From the NCBI RefSeq assembly GCF_000317595.1, contig NZ_AEJC01000473.1, positions 1-35,682 on the forward strand: 35,682 nt of DNA, written 5' to 3'. This document shows positions 24,520 through 33,042 of the stretch, in pieces (positions within the stretch are counted from its first letter, which is position 1; each line of letters starts with the position of its first letter). This DNA is from Streptomyces ipomoeae 91-03 (GTDB lineage: Bacteria > Actinomycetota > Actinomycetes > Streptomycetales > Streptomycetaceae). Both the position numbers and the translations under genes were made by a program. The notes below the pieces were generated by a model. That model saw nothing but the letters and a program-made list of their open reading frames with translations. It searched no databases and was not told the DNA's origin.

Positions 24520-24929
24520 GTGCCCGACCGCTCCACCGGGCACCTCGAAACCCGGCCGGGCATGTGACCGGCCACCCCACCGGACACCTGGAAACCCCGC
24601 CCAGTGGTGTGTCAGCAGCCACCCCACCGGGCGCCTCACAACCCCGCCCACGGTGCGTGACCGACCACTCCACCGGGGCACCTCACAACCCCGCCCGGCG
24701 GTGCGTGGCCGACCGCTCCACCGGGCGCCTCAAACCCCGCCGGTGGTGCGTCGCCAGCTACTCCGCCCAGCACCTCAAACCCCGCCCGGTGGTGCGTCGC
24801 CGACCACTCCACCCGGCGCCTCAAACCCCGCCCGCGCTCTGTGACCAGCCACCGCGCCGGGCACCTCACAACCCGCCCGGCGGTGTGTCGACAGCCACCC
24901 CACCGTGCACCTCGAAACCCCGCCGGTGG
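24520..24929. repeat. nine tandem ~46-bp hairpin-forming repeats inside the operon
   Basis: Nine head-to-tail units (45-48 bp) fill the gap between the carboxylase and allophanate hydrolase genes. The common core is CCACCGGGC, a short A/C-rich loop (CCTCAAACCCC-like), then GCCCGGTGG, so most units can fold into a stem of about 9 bp. Compensating changes are seen in some units, and others have one weakened arm. Units are joined by TGCGTCGCCGACCACT-like linkers. Length variation breaks any reading frame. Possible effects are transcript attenuation, mRNA processing or stability control between the two genes. Confidence 0.9.
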
Positions 24930-25020
24930 TGTGTGGGCAGTCGTTCCGCAGGGCGGAACGGGTGGGCACACACCACCCATCGGCCCGCAGTCGACAGACC
25001 ACCCCCGCCAAGGAGCACCG

Positions 25021-26697
25021 ATGTCGCAGTCCCAGACCCTCACCCGAGTCCGTATGGCCTACGCCCGCATCGAAGCCGTAGACCGCCCCGAGGTCTGGAT
25101 CGACCTGCGCCCCCAACCGGAGGTGGAGGCGGAAGCCAAGGCCATCGACACCCGCCTGACCGCAGGCGACCGCCTGCCCCTCGCCGGCCGCCTCGTCGCC
25201 GTCAAGGGCAACATCGACGTCCACGGCCTCCCCACCACCGCCGGGTGCCCGCCCTACGCGTACTCGCCGGAGGCCGACGCCCCGGTGGTCGCCCGCCTCC
25301 GCGAGGCCGGCGCGATCGTCCTCGGCACCACGAACATGGACCAGTTCGCCACGGGCCTGGTCGGCACCCGCTCCCCCTACGGCGCCGTCCGCAACGCCCA
25401 CGACCCGTCCCGCATCAGCGGCGGCTCAAGCTCCGGCTCGGCCGTGGCGGTGGCGCTGGGCATCGTGGACCTGGCCCTGGGCACGGACACGGCGGGCTCC
25501 GGCAGGGTCCCCGCCGCCCTCAACGGCATCGTCGGCCTCAAGCCCACCCGTGGCCTGGTACCGACCACCGGGGTCGTCCCGGCCTGCGCCTCCCTCGACT
25601 GCGTCACGGTGTTCGCCCGCACCCTCCCGGAGGCCGAACAGACCCTGGCCCACATGGCCTCCCCACCGGCCCGCGCCCTCCCGCCCCTCCCCCAACGCAC
25701 CCCGGGCCCCTGGCGCGTCGCCGTCCCACCCCTCGAACAACTGGGCGCCCTGGACGAGGGCTGGGCGGAGGCATACGAGGCGGCGGTACACCAACTGGCC
25801 ACCGCCGGCGCGGACATCCGTCCCCTGGACCTCACGCCCTTCACGGAGGCGGCGGCGATGCTGTATCAGGGCGCGTTCGTGGCCGAGCGCTACGCGGCGG
25901 TGGGTGGCTTCATCGACAAGTCGCTCGCCGAGGGCGGCGGGGGCCTGGACCCCACCGTCACCGGCATCATCAGCCGCGCCCGCGACATCCCGGCCCACCA
26001 ACTGTTCACCGACCAGTCCCACCTGGCCACCCTGCGCGAGCAGGCCCTTGCGGAACTGACAGCCGTGGACGCCCTGTTGCTGCCGACCGCCCCAGGCCAC
26101 CCCACCCTCACGGAGGTAGCCGCCGATCCGTTGGGCGCGAACGCCCGCCTGGGCCGCTTCACCAATTCGACCAACCTCTTCGATCTGGCGGCGGTGGCCG
26201 TCCCGGCAGGTGAGGTCCAGGGCCTCCCCTTCGGCGTGATGCTGATCGGCCATGCCTTCACGGACGACCGCCTGGCCCGCATCGCAGCCCTGCTCCAGCC
26301 GGAAGCCCGCCTGGCGGTGGTGGGCGCCCACCTCTCGGGCCAGCCCCTGAACCCGCAGCTCCTCTCCCTGGGCGCCCACCTGGAACAAACGACCACAACG
26401 GCCCCGGCCTACCGCCTGCACGCCCTACCGACGACCCCACCGAAGCCGGGCCTGGTGTACGTGGGCGAGGGAGGCGCATCGATCGAAGCCGAGATCTGGC
26501 GCCTCCCGGCAGAGGGCCTGGGCCGCCTGCTGACGGCCCTCCCCCGCCCCATGACCCTGGGCACGATCGAACTGGCAGACGGCTCCCGATCCCCCGGCTT
26601 CCTCTGTGAACCCTCAGCTCTGAAGGCCGCCCCAGACATCACGGGGTATGGCGGCTGGCGCTCATATCTGAACCACCGAGCAGACCAGCCGACCTAG
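25021..26697 (+). CDS. atzF: allophanate hydrolase
   Basis: A 558-residue amidase-signature enzyme with the allophanate-hydrolase C-terminal extension. The Ser-cisSer-Lys triad is visible: Lys62 in VAVKGNID, the serine cluster ISGGSSSGSA (136-140) and nucleophile Ser160 in GTDTAGSGR. The C-terminal domain (about residues 455-555) reads PGLVYVGEGGASIEAEIWRL and ends GYGGWRSYLNH, as in AtzF/DUR1 relatives, where it processes the N-carboxyurea-type intermediate. It hydrolyses allophanate to two ammonia and two CO2. AAGGAG stands 6 bp before ATG 25021. It is 543 bp downstream of the carboxylase gene, behind the hairpin array, so expression may be partly independent. Confidence 0.95.
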   Translation: MSQSQTLTRVRMAYARIEAVDRPEVWIDLRPQPEVEAEAKAIDTRLTAGDRLPLAGRLVAVKGNIDVHGLPTTAGCPPYAYSPEADAPVVARLREAGAIVLGTTNMDQFATGLVGTRSPYGAVRNAHDPSRISGGSSSGSAVAVALGIVDLALGTDTAGSGRVPAALNGIVGLKPTRGLVPTTGVVPACASLDCVTVFARTLPEAEQTLAHMASPPARALPPLPQRTPGPWRVAVPPLEQLGALDEGWAEAYEAAVHQLATAGADIRPLDLTPFTEAAAMLYQGAFVAERYAAVGGFIDKSLAEGGGGLDPTVTGIISRARDIPAHQLFTDQSHLATLREQALAELTAVDALLLPTAPGHPTLTEVAADPLGANARLGRFTNSTNLFDLAAVAVPAGEVQGLPFGVMLIGHAFTDDRLARIAALLQPEARLAVVGAHLSGQPLNPQLLSLGAHLEQTTTTAPAYRLHALPTTPPKPGLVYVGEGGASIEAEIWRLPAEGLGRLLTALPRPMTLGTIELADGSRSPGFLCEPSALKAAPDITGYGGWRSYLNHRADQPT

Positions 26698-26719
26698 GCG
26701 CGAACAGACCAGCCAACCC

Positions 26720-26747
26720 AGGGGTGCGGGGAACTGCGCGACCAGCC
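26720..26747. repeat. Streptomyces-type intergenic repeat (GGGGAACTGCGCGACCAG)
   Basis: The word GGGTGCGGGGAACTGCGCG, continuing ACCAGCC, sits between convergent atzF and helY. From memory nearly the same text occurs at very many gene ends in Streptomyces genomes, so it is probably a dispersed terminator-like or REP-like element. The assignment is from pattern recall only. Confidence 0.5.
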
Positions 26748-26800
26748 AGACACAACCCGCACTCGCCGCACAGGACGCACCCCCACCCCATGGGGCGACC

Positions 26801-29605
26801 TCATCCGACCGAGGAGTAGGCCACCACTCCACGCAACAGCCCATCCACAGCCTTGCGCGCGCTCTTCGCCACGGTCGACCCGGAGGGCGCGGCGGCCGAA
26901 ACCTGCCCCAGCACATCGATCACCTGCTTGCACCACCGCACAAAATCCCCCGCAGGCATCTCCGCCTCACGCAACACCTCGTCGAGCCCCTTCCCCGAGG
27001 CCCACATATACGCGGCCCAGGCGAAGCCGAGGTCGGGCTCACGCTGCCCCACCCCTTCGCTCTGCGTGATCCGGAACTCCTCCTCCAGCCCGTCCAGCCG
27101 CCCCCAGATCCGCACCATCTCCCCGAGCGCGGCCTTGGCCTTCCCGGACGGCAGCTTCGGCGCCATCGCGTCATCGCCGACGCGTGCCTCATACACCAGC
27201 GCCGAGACACAGGCCGCGAGCTCAGCCGGATCCAGCCCCTCCCAGACACCGGCCCGCAGACACTCACTGGCCAGCAGATCCAGCTCGCCGTAGAGCCGAG
27301 CGAGCCGCTTCCCATGCTCGGTGACCTCATCACCCCGCAGATAGTCCAGCTCGGTCAGCAGAGCCACAATGCGGTCGAAGGTCCGCGCGATGGTGTTCGT
27401 ACGTCCTTCGATACGCCGCTCCAGCTGCGCGGTGTCCCGCTTGAGCCGGTGGTAGCGCTCGGCCCAACGGGCGTGGTCCTCACGGTCGTTGCACCCATGA
27501 CAGGGATGGGCGCGCAGCTCGGCCCGCAGCCGCGCGATCTCACGGTCGTCGGCGGCAGCCGCACGCCGCTTGCGGTGCCGGTCGGGCACGAGATGCCCGG
27601 CCTTGGTGCGCAGGGCAGACGCCAGGTCCCGACGGGACTGCGGCGACCGGGGGTTGAAGGACTTGGGGATCCGCATCCGCTCCAGCGCCTCGACCGGCAC
27701 CGGAAAGTCCATGGACGCCAGCCGCTTGACCTGCCGCTCGGCGGTGAGCACCAGCGGACGCGGCCCGTCGTGGTACTCGAGGCCCCGGTGGCCGTTGGAC
27801 CGCCCGGCGGGCAGCCCGGGGTCCAGCACGAGCGCGAGGCCCGCGTACTTGCCGGTGGGGACATGGATGACGTCGCCCGGCTTGAGCTTCTCCAGCGCGA
27901 CGGCGGCCTCGGCGCGCCGCTGGGCGGCTCCCTGCTTGGCCAGTTCGGTCTCGCGGTCCTTGAGCTCCCGCCGCAGGCGCGCGTACTCCTCGAAGTCGCC
28001 GAGGTGGCAGGTCATGGACTCCTTGTAGCCCTCAAGGCCCTCCTCGTTGCGCTGCACCTGACGGGAGATCCCGACGACCGACTTGTCGGCCTGGAACTGT
28101 GCGAACGAGGTCTCCAGCAGCTCGCGCGAGCGGTGCCGCCCGAACTGCTCGACCAGGTTGACCGCCATGTTGTACGACGGCTTGAAGCTGGAGCGCAGCG
28201 GATACGTACGCGTCCCCGCGAGTCCGGCCAGGTGGTCGGGGTTCATGCCGCGCTGCCAGAGCACCACCGCGTGGCCCTCGACGTCGATGCCGCGACGCCC
28301 CGCCCGCCCCGTCAGCTGGGTGTACTCACCCGGGGTGATGTCGGCGTGCTGCTCGCCGTTCCACTTGACAAGCTTCTCCAACACCACCGAGCGGGCGGGC
28401 ATGTTGATGCCGAGGGCAAGGGTCTCGGTGGCGAACACGGCCTTGACCAGGCCGCGTACGAAGAGTTCCTCGACGACCTCCTTGAACGTCGGCAGCATGC
28501 CCGCGTGGTGGGCCGCTATGCCGCGCTCCAGGCCTTCCAGCCACTCGTAGTAACCGAGGACGTGGAGGTCCTCGGCGGGGATCGTCGCGGTGCGCTCCTC
28601 GACGAGGGCACGGACCTTGAGGCGGGCCTCGTCGTCGTTGAGCCGGAGCCCGGCGTACAGGCACTGCTGGACGGCGGCCTCGCAGGCGGCGCGGCTGAAG
28701 ATGAAGGTGATGGCGGGCAACAGGCCCTCGGAGTCGAGCCGTTCGATGACTTCCGGCCGGCTCGGGATCCAGATCCGCGAGCGCTGCCTGCGCTCGCGCT
28801 CACGGTCGGCCTCGCGCATCGCACGGCCCCGTCTGCGGTCCTGGAAGGAGGGGCGGCTCGCCTCCATGCGCGCCATGCGCGTCAGATCGGGGTTGACGGC
28901 CTTCTTGTGGCCCTCGCCCTCCTCGAAGAGGTCGTACATCCGCCGCCCGGCGAGGACGTGCTGGAACAGCGGCACGGGCCGGTGTTCGGAGACGATGACC
29001 TCGGTGTCGCCGCGGACGGTGTCCAGCCAGTCGCCGAACTCCTCCGCGTTGGACACGGTGGCCGAGAGGGAGACCAGGGTGACCGACTCGGGGAGGTGGA
29101 TGATCACCTCTTCCCACACGGCGCCGCGGAAGCGGTCGGAGAGGTAGTGCACCTCGTCCATGACCACGTGACCGAGGCCGATGAGGGTCTGGGAGCCCGC
29201 GTACAGCATGTTCCGCAGCACCTCGGTGGTCATCACGACCACGGGGGCGTCGGAGTTGACGCTGTTGTCGCCGGTGAGCAGGCCGACCTTGTCCGCGCCG
29301 TAGCGGCGGCACAGGTCGGCGTACTTCTGGTTCGACAGCGCCTTGATGGGTGTCGTGTAGAAGCACTTCTTGCCCTGTTTCAGGGCGAGGTGGACGGCGA
29401 ACTCGCCGACGATCGTCTTGCCCGAGCCGGTGGGGGCGGCCACGAGCACGCCCTTGCCGGCTTCGAGCGCCTGGCAGGCCTCGATCTGGAAGGGGTCGAG
29501 ACCGAAGTCGTACATCTCGCGGAAGGACGCGAGCGCGGTGGCCTGCTCGGCAGCGCGCCTACGTGCTGCCGCATACCGCTCGGCCGGGGAGAGGTCCTCT
29601 GTCAT
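26801..29605 (-). CDS. helY: HelY-type DEAD/DEAH superfamily 2 RNA helicase
   Basis: A 934-residue Ski2/Mtr4-like helicase. The N-terminal motor shows the Q-like FDFGLDPFQIEACQALE region, Walker A VAAPTGSGKT (Lys63), TTPIKALSNQKY, DEVH, SLSAT and, in the second RecA-like domain, GIAAHHAGMLP, ATETLALGINMPARSVV and QLTGRAGRRG. Internal basic inserts (RRRGRAMREADRERERRQR) and a C-terminal DSHCT domain (end LRGVVAYSSVG) are normal for the actinobacterial form. It probably unwinds structured RNA. ATG 29605 was chosen because MTEDLSPAERY begins the conserved sequence; the longer frame upstream is atypical. It is convergent with atzF and 138 bp after tatC. Confidence 0.94.
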   Translation of the reverse strand: MTEDLSPAERYAAARRRAAEQATALASFREMYDFGLDPFQIEACQALEAGKGVLVAAPTGSGKTIVGEFAVHLALKQGKKCFYTTPIKALSNQKYADLCRRYGADKVGLLTGDNSVNSDAPVVVMTTEVLRNMLYAGSQTLIGLGHVVMDEVHYLSDRFRGAVWEEVIIHLPESVTLVSLSATVSNAEEFGDWLDTVRGDTEVIVSEHRPVPLFQHVLAGRRMYDLFEEGEGHKKAVNPDLTRMARMEASRPSFQDRRRGRAMREADRERERRQRSRIWIPSRPEVIERLDSEGLLPAITFIFSRAACEAAVQQCLYAGLRLNDDEARLKVRALVEERTATIPAEDLHVLGYYEWLEGLERGIAAHHAGMLPTFKEVVEELFVRGLVKAVFATETLALGINMPARSVVLEKLVKWNGEQHADITPGEYTQLTGRAGRRGIDVEGHAVVLWQRGMNPDHLAGLAGTRTYPLRSSFKPSYNMAVNLVEQFGRHRSRELLETSFAQFQADKSVVGISRQVQRNEEGLEGYKESMTCHLGDFEEYARLRRELKDRETELAKQGAAQRRAEAAVALEKLKPGDVIHVPTGKYAGLALVLDPGLPAGRSNGHRGLEYHDGPRPLVLTAERQVKRLASMDFPVPVEALERMRIPKSFNPRSPQSRRDLASALRTKAGHLVPDRHRKRRAAAADDREIARLRAELRAHPCHGCNDREDHARWAERYHRLKRDTAQLERRIEGRTNTIARTFDRIVALLTELDYLRGDEVTEHGKRLARLYGELDLLASECLRAGVWEGLDPAELAACVSALVYEARVGDDAMAPKLPSGKAKAALGEMVRIWGRLDGLEEEFRITQSEGVGQREPDLGFAWAAYMWASGKGLDEVLREAEMPAGDFVRWCKQVIDVLGQVSAAAPSGSTVAKSARKAVDGLLRGVVAYSSVG

Positions 29606-29743
29606 CGTGCTTTCGAGCGTACCGGGCCCCACTGACAACAGGACGATCATTATCCGGATGAATGCCCACGCACACCCGCGCACGGAAGCGGCCGGGTGCG
29701 CCGCATGGGCGCCCCCGGCCGCGTACGTACGGGACGGCGTGCG

Positions 29744-30706
29744 TCAGGTGACGTCGTCGTAGCCGTTGATCCGGTCGCGCTCGGCCTCCGGAGGCGTCGA
29801 CTGGGCCGGCAGTGCCCGGCTCGCCGACACGGTCTCGACCTCGCCGATGTCCTCGGGGGTGAGGTCCAGCTCGGAAGCCTCGTCGTCGGCCGGTTCCATG
29901 GCCTCGCGGCGGGTCCGCCGCCTGTCGTTGACCAGGGCGATGGTCGTCGCGGCGAAGTACAGCACCCAGATGGGGGCGGCCAGCGCCAGCATGGAGATGG
30001 GGTCGGTGCTGGGGGTGGCGATCGCCGCGAAGAGGGTGATGCCGAGGATCATGCCCCGCCACCAGCCGGCCATCTTCTTACCGGAGAGCACACCGCCGAA
30101 GTTCAGCATCACCAGCAGCAGCGGCAGCTCGAAGGAGAGACCGAAGACGACGATCATCCGCATGATCAGGTTCAGCAGATCATCGAGCGGAAGCTGGTTG
30201 TCGCTGCCGATGATGGAGAACTCCAGCATCACGGACGCCATCTTGGGCAGCGACCAGTAGGCGAAGTACGACCCGGTGAGGAACAGCGGGAACCCCGCCG
30301 CCACGAAGCCGAGGCTGTACTTCTTCTCGTGGCGGTGCAGACCCGGCGCGATGAACGCCCAGAGCTGGTAGAGCCATATCGGGCTGGCGAGCACCACGCC
30401 CGAGGACAGGGAGACCGTGAGGGCGAGTGTGAACGGGCTCAGCAGACCGTTCTGCACGATGCGCGCGCACTGTGTCTCACTGCTGTTCTTCGCCAGTTCG
30501 GCGAAGGAGTATTCGCATCCCACCGCCTGAAGGATGGGATCGGTGAAGAACTGGATGATGTCCTTGTAGAAGAGCGCCGCGATCACCGTCGTGACGACGA
30601 TCGCCAGCAGACTCTTGACAAGGCGGTTTCGCAGCTCGCGCAGGTGCTCCGCGAGGGGCATCCGCCCCTCGGGATCCTTCTCCGTCTTGCGGGCAGACTT
30701 GAGCAA
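29744..30706 (-). CDS. tatC: Sec-independent protein translocase TatC
   Basis: A 320-residue polytopic membrane protein with six transmembrane segments. The conserved cytoplasmic N-terminus is MPLAEHLRELRNRL. It is followed by FTLALTVSLSSGVVLASPIWLYQLWAFIAPGLHRHEKKY, the signal-binding first loop region, and later VVFGLSFELPLLLVML and ATPSTDPISMLALAAPIW. TatC recognises twin-arginine signal peptides of folded exported proteins. The C-terminal about 60 residues are an acidic, disordered tail. It follows tatA by 50 bp; that spacer contains a 6-bp-stem hairpin (30729-30734 / 30743-30748). Confidence 0.97.
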   Translation of the reverse strand: MLKSARKTEKDPEGRMPLAEHLRELRNRLVKSLLAIVVTTVIAALFYKDIIQFFTDPILQAVGCEYSFAELAKNSSETQCARIVQNGLLSPFTLALTVSLSSGVVLASPIWLYQLWAFIAPGLHRHEKKYSLGFVAAGFPLFLTGSYFAYWSLPKMASVMLEFSIIGSDNQLPLDDLLNLIMRMIVVFGLSFELPLLLVMLNFGGVLSGKKMAGWWRGMILGITLFAAIATPSTDPISMLALAAPIWVLYFAATTIALVNDRRRTRREAMEPADDEASELDLTPEDIGEVETVSASRALPAQSTPPEAERDRINGYDDVT

Positions 30707-30756
30707 CCCACGTCCTCATCTCGTGCGGCGGACCGGAAGACTGGTCCGGCCTTGTA

Positions 30757-31041
30757 TCAGCGCTTGGTCGTGTCCGTGTGCTCGGCGACCGGGCGGGAGC
30801 TGGTCACGTCACCGGGGGCGGCCTGGATGGTGCGCTGAACCGGGGCCTCCTCGTGCGGAGGGGCGGACGCGGCGGTGGAGTTGTCCTGGCCCTCGGACTT
30901 CATCGCCTTCGCCTCACTCTTGAGGATGCGCGCCGACTTGCCGAGCGAGCGGGCCATCTCCGGAAGCTTCTTCGCGCCGAACAGCAGGACGATGACGACG
31001 AGGATGAGAGTGATCTCCCAGGGCCCAAGCTTTCCGAACAT
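30757..31041 (-). CDS. tatA: Sec-independent protein translocase TatA
   Basis: A 94-residue protein with the TatA plan: short N-terminal transmembrane helix (WEITLILVVIVLLFGAKKLP), the hinge FGAKKLPE, then an amphipathic helix MARSLGKSARILKSEAKAM and a disordered tail. TatA oligomers form the translocation pore with TatC, whose gene follows in the same operon. The ATG at 31041 has a normal upstream region. A perfect 18-bp palindrome lies about 40 bp upstream (31080-31097). Confidence 0.97.
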   Translation of the reverse strand: MFGKLGPWEITLILVVIVLLFGAKKLPEMARSLGKSARILKSEAKAMKSEGQDNSTAASAPPHEEAPVQRTIQAAPGDVTSSRPVAEHTDTTKR

Positions 31042-31079
31042 AAGTCTTTACCTTCTCACCGAGGCGGCGGGTGGGATGC

Positions 31080-31106
31080 TGTCCGACCGGTCGGACATGT
31101 GTCCGA
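31080..31106. promoter_or_regulatory. perfect 18-bp palindrome upstream of tatA
   Basis: TGTCCGACC is followed directly by its reverse complement GGTCGGACA (31080-31097), and a third half site TGTCCGA stands at 31100-31106. It is 39 bp upstream of the tatA ATG, in operator position. I know no described regulator of this sequence. It may be an operator or a hairpin in a 5' leader. Confidence 0.55.
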
Positions 31107-31299
31107 TTGATCGTGCTGGCAGCGATCGTAACGCCCAGGGGTAAACGTCGGGCAATCCCTGTGCATACTCCGGATCTGCGACTCGGGCCTCGTTCTCCGG
31201 GCCGCGTCAGGCAGCGTACCTGCCGACGGTATGAAGGTGACAGGGCGAAGTGGCGCATAACGCACACGTCGGCCAACTCACAGCGGTCGCGACCGGAAG

Positions 31300-31494
31300 T
31301 CACAGAGTGTCCACAGAGCGGGCCGCGCTCACCGCCGCCCGCTCCAGGTCCTCCGCCGCCCGACTGATCCGCCGCGTCGACTCCGCGACCTGCCGCCCCA
31401 GCCGCTGCGCCTCCACAAAGACCCGAACGGCCAACACCCCCAGCACGGCAAGCCCCACGAACCCCACAGCGACAGCGAACATCGGCCAGAACAT
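31300..31494 (-). CDS. small hypothetical membrane-anchored protein
   Basis: A 64-residue protein: one N-terminal transmembrane helix (FWPMFAVAVGFVGLAVLGVLA) followed by a charged amphipathic helix (VFVEAQRLGRQVAESTRRI, SRAAEDLERAAVSAA). The plan is like TatA/B or other bitopic helices, but no Tat hinge motif is present. It lies just upstream of tatA on the same strand. A small gene in this position is, as I recall, conserved beside tatA in Streptomyces. The start could be ATG 31494 or the in-frame start at 31527; ribosome-binding signals are weak at both. Function unknown. Confidence 0.65.
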   Translation of the reverse strand: MFWPMFAVAVGFVGLAVLGVLAVRVFVEAQRLGRQVAESTRRISRAAEDLERAAVSAARSVDTL

Positions 31495-31583
31495 GCCGCC
31501 GACCCTAGGGCCTGCCCGACGGATCACGCCAGCGACGCGGGGACCCGAGGCCTGCCCGCCGCATCAGGCCGGCGGCACGGGGT

Positions 31584-31889
31584 TCAGCCCGCCGAGTGCA
31601 GCCGCAGTGTCCTGACCCCGCCGCCGGTCAGCAGTTCGACGATGCGTTCCCCGGCCGGCTTGCGTACGGCGACACCGCACTCCGGGCAGGTGAAGGAGTA
31701 GAAGGTGGTCTTGCTGGTGGCGCCGATGGCGAGCCGCAGGGCGCTCGCGCCCAGCTCGAAGCTGGCCCGGCAGTCGGGGCAGCCGGCCCGGAACACCACG
31801 TCGACCGCCCGCTTCATCCCCGCGAAGGCGACCGCCACGGACATCTCCGGCACACGTGGGACGCCCTGGACACCCTGCACATCAGACAT
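31584..31889 (-). CDS. hypothetical zinc-ribbon protein
   Basis: A 101-residue protein with two CxxC knuckles, GCPDC and FTCPECG, about 35 residues apart, the pattern of a small zinc ribbon. The text between (SFELGASALRLAIGATSKTT, FYSFTCPEC) is suited to two beta sheets. The N-terminus GVQGVQGVPRVPE is low complexity. It lies between the small membrane protein and pafC on the same strand. ATG 31889 is the likely start, although an internal ATG (MKRAVDVVF) is possible. Such ribbons often bind nucleic acid or a partner protein; nothing more specific can be said. Confidence 0.7.
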   Translation of the reverse strand: MSDVQGVQGVPRVPEMSVAVAFAGMKRAVDVVFRAGCPDCRASFELGASALRLAIGATSKTTFYSFTCPECGVAVRKPAGERIVELLTGGGVRTLRLHSAG

Positions 31890-31962
31890 AGCCAAACCGC
31901 CGCTCACAGTCCTCGCGCCTCCTCGCACTGGTCGTTCGCCTCCGGGGCGCGGCCCCCGCGGC

Positions 31963-33027
31963 TCACCCACGCCCGTCGTACCGCCGTTCCTGAACCCCAT
32001 GCGTCGCGTCGCCCGGGCCGCGCGGCCCGTCGTACGCCGTGGCCGCGACCTCGTCGTACGCCGCCAGCGCCTCCCGGGCGGCCCGGCGGGCGCTGTCGGC
32101 GAGGTCCTGCGGCGAGACGATCCGCCCGTCGCGCCCCAGCCGCAGCGCGAGCCGCCGCAGCGAGGCGGGATCGGGGGTGCGCAGGGTGATCCGCAGGCCC
32201 CCGTCCGGCAGTTCCTCGGCGCTGTCGTGCGGGTAGTACTCGGCGACCCAGCGCCCGCCCGGGCCGACCTCGACGACGACCTCCGGGTCCTCGGCGGCGG
32301 GCTGCACCAGCCCCTCCGACAGGTCCCGCAGCTCGACCTCCGGCGGCGCGGACGGCTCGTCGAGGATCTTGATCTCGGCGACCCGGTCGAGCCGGAAGGT
32401 GCGGCGCGCCTCGGAGCGCCGGCACCAGGCCTCGACATAGGTGTGACCGACGCTGACCAGGCGAATCGGGTCGATCTCGCGTTCGGTGACCTCGTCACGG
32501 GCGGGCGAGTAGTAGCGGATCCACAGCCGGCGGCGCTCCGAGATGGCCCGGTCGACGTCCGCGAAGACACCACCCTCGGACTCGAACGTCACCGACAGAC
32601 GTGAGCTGGCGCCCGCCGCCTCCCCGGCCGCGCCCTCCACCTTGGCGGTGGCCCGCAGCAGCGCCTGGCGGTCGCTCTCGCGCAGCCCGGGCAGGGTGGC
32701 CACCGCACGGGCGGCGACCAGCAGGGCGGTGGCCTCGTCCGCGGCCAGCCTGAGCGGCTCGGCGGCCTCCGCGCCGAGCGCGGCCGGGTTGTGCCACCAG
32801 ATGCGCTCGCCGTCGGTGTCGATGTCGAGCAGGTCACCGCCGCGGAAACTGGTCCCGCACATGGGCAGCACATCGAGGTCCGAGACCAGTTCGTCCTCGG
32901 TGATCCCGAAGGCGCGGGCGACGTCCTCGATCCGGGCGCCGGGCCGCTCCCGCAGATAGGTCACCAGGGAGAGCATCCGCCGGGTCTGGTCGATGGCGTT
33001 CGCCGGCCGGGCAGGTTTTCCCACCAC
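31963..33027 (-). CDS. pafC: WYL-domain transcriptional regulator PafC
   Basis: A 354-residue regulator. An N-terminal winged helix (TRRMLSLVTYLRERPGARI, EDVARAFGITEDELVSDL) is followed by a WYL domain (about residues 165-245: ERRRLWIRYYSPARDEVTER, then IRLVSVGHTYVEAWCRRSEA, RTFRLDRV) and a WCX-like C-terminal part. PafB and PafC together activate the LexA-independent DNA-damage response in actinobacteria, and the WYL domain is thought to sense single-stranded DNA. The pair pafB-pafC is adjacent here (15-bp gap), with pafB transcribed first. Start is GTG 33027 preceded by GAGGGGG. Confidence 0.93.
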   Translation of the reverse strand: MVGKPARPANAIDQTRRMLSLVTYLRERPGARIEDVARAFGITEDELVSDLDVLPMCGTSFRGGDLLDIDTDGERIWWHNPAALGAEAAEPLRLAADEATALLVAARAVATLPGLRESDRQALLRATAKVEGAAGEAAGASSRLSVTFESEGGVFADVDRAISERRRLWIRYYSPARDEVTEREIDPIRLVSVGHTYVEAWCRRSEARRTFRLDRVAEIKILDEPSAPPEVELRDLSEGLVQPAAEDPEVVVEVGPGGRWVAEYYPHDSAEELPDGGLRITLRTPDPASLRRLALRLGRDGRIVSPQDLADSARRAAREALAAYDEVAATAYDGPRGPGDATHGVQERRYDGRG

Positions 33028-33042
33028 GTTCTTACGTCCCCC

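Noticed and set aside
24520..24929. CRISPR array or a repeat protein
   Set aside because: There are no spacers of constant size, and unit lengths of 45-48 bp break every reading frame.
23601..26213. 870-residue plus-strand open frame overlapping the carboxylase, array and hydrolase
   Set aside because: Its composition is Arg/Pro/Gly-rich, typical of an out-of-frame shadow in high-GC DNA, and the true genes have clear motifs in other frames.
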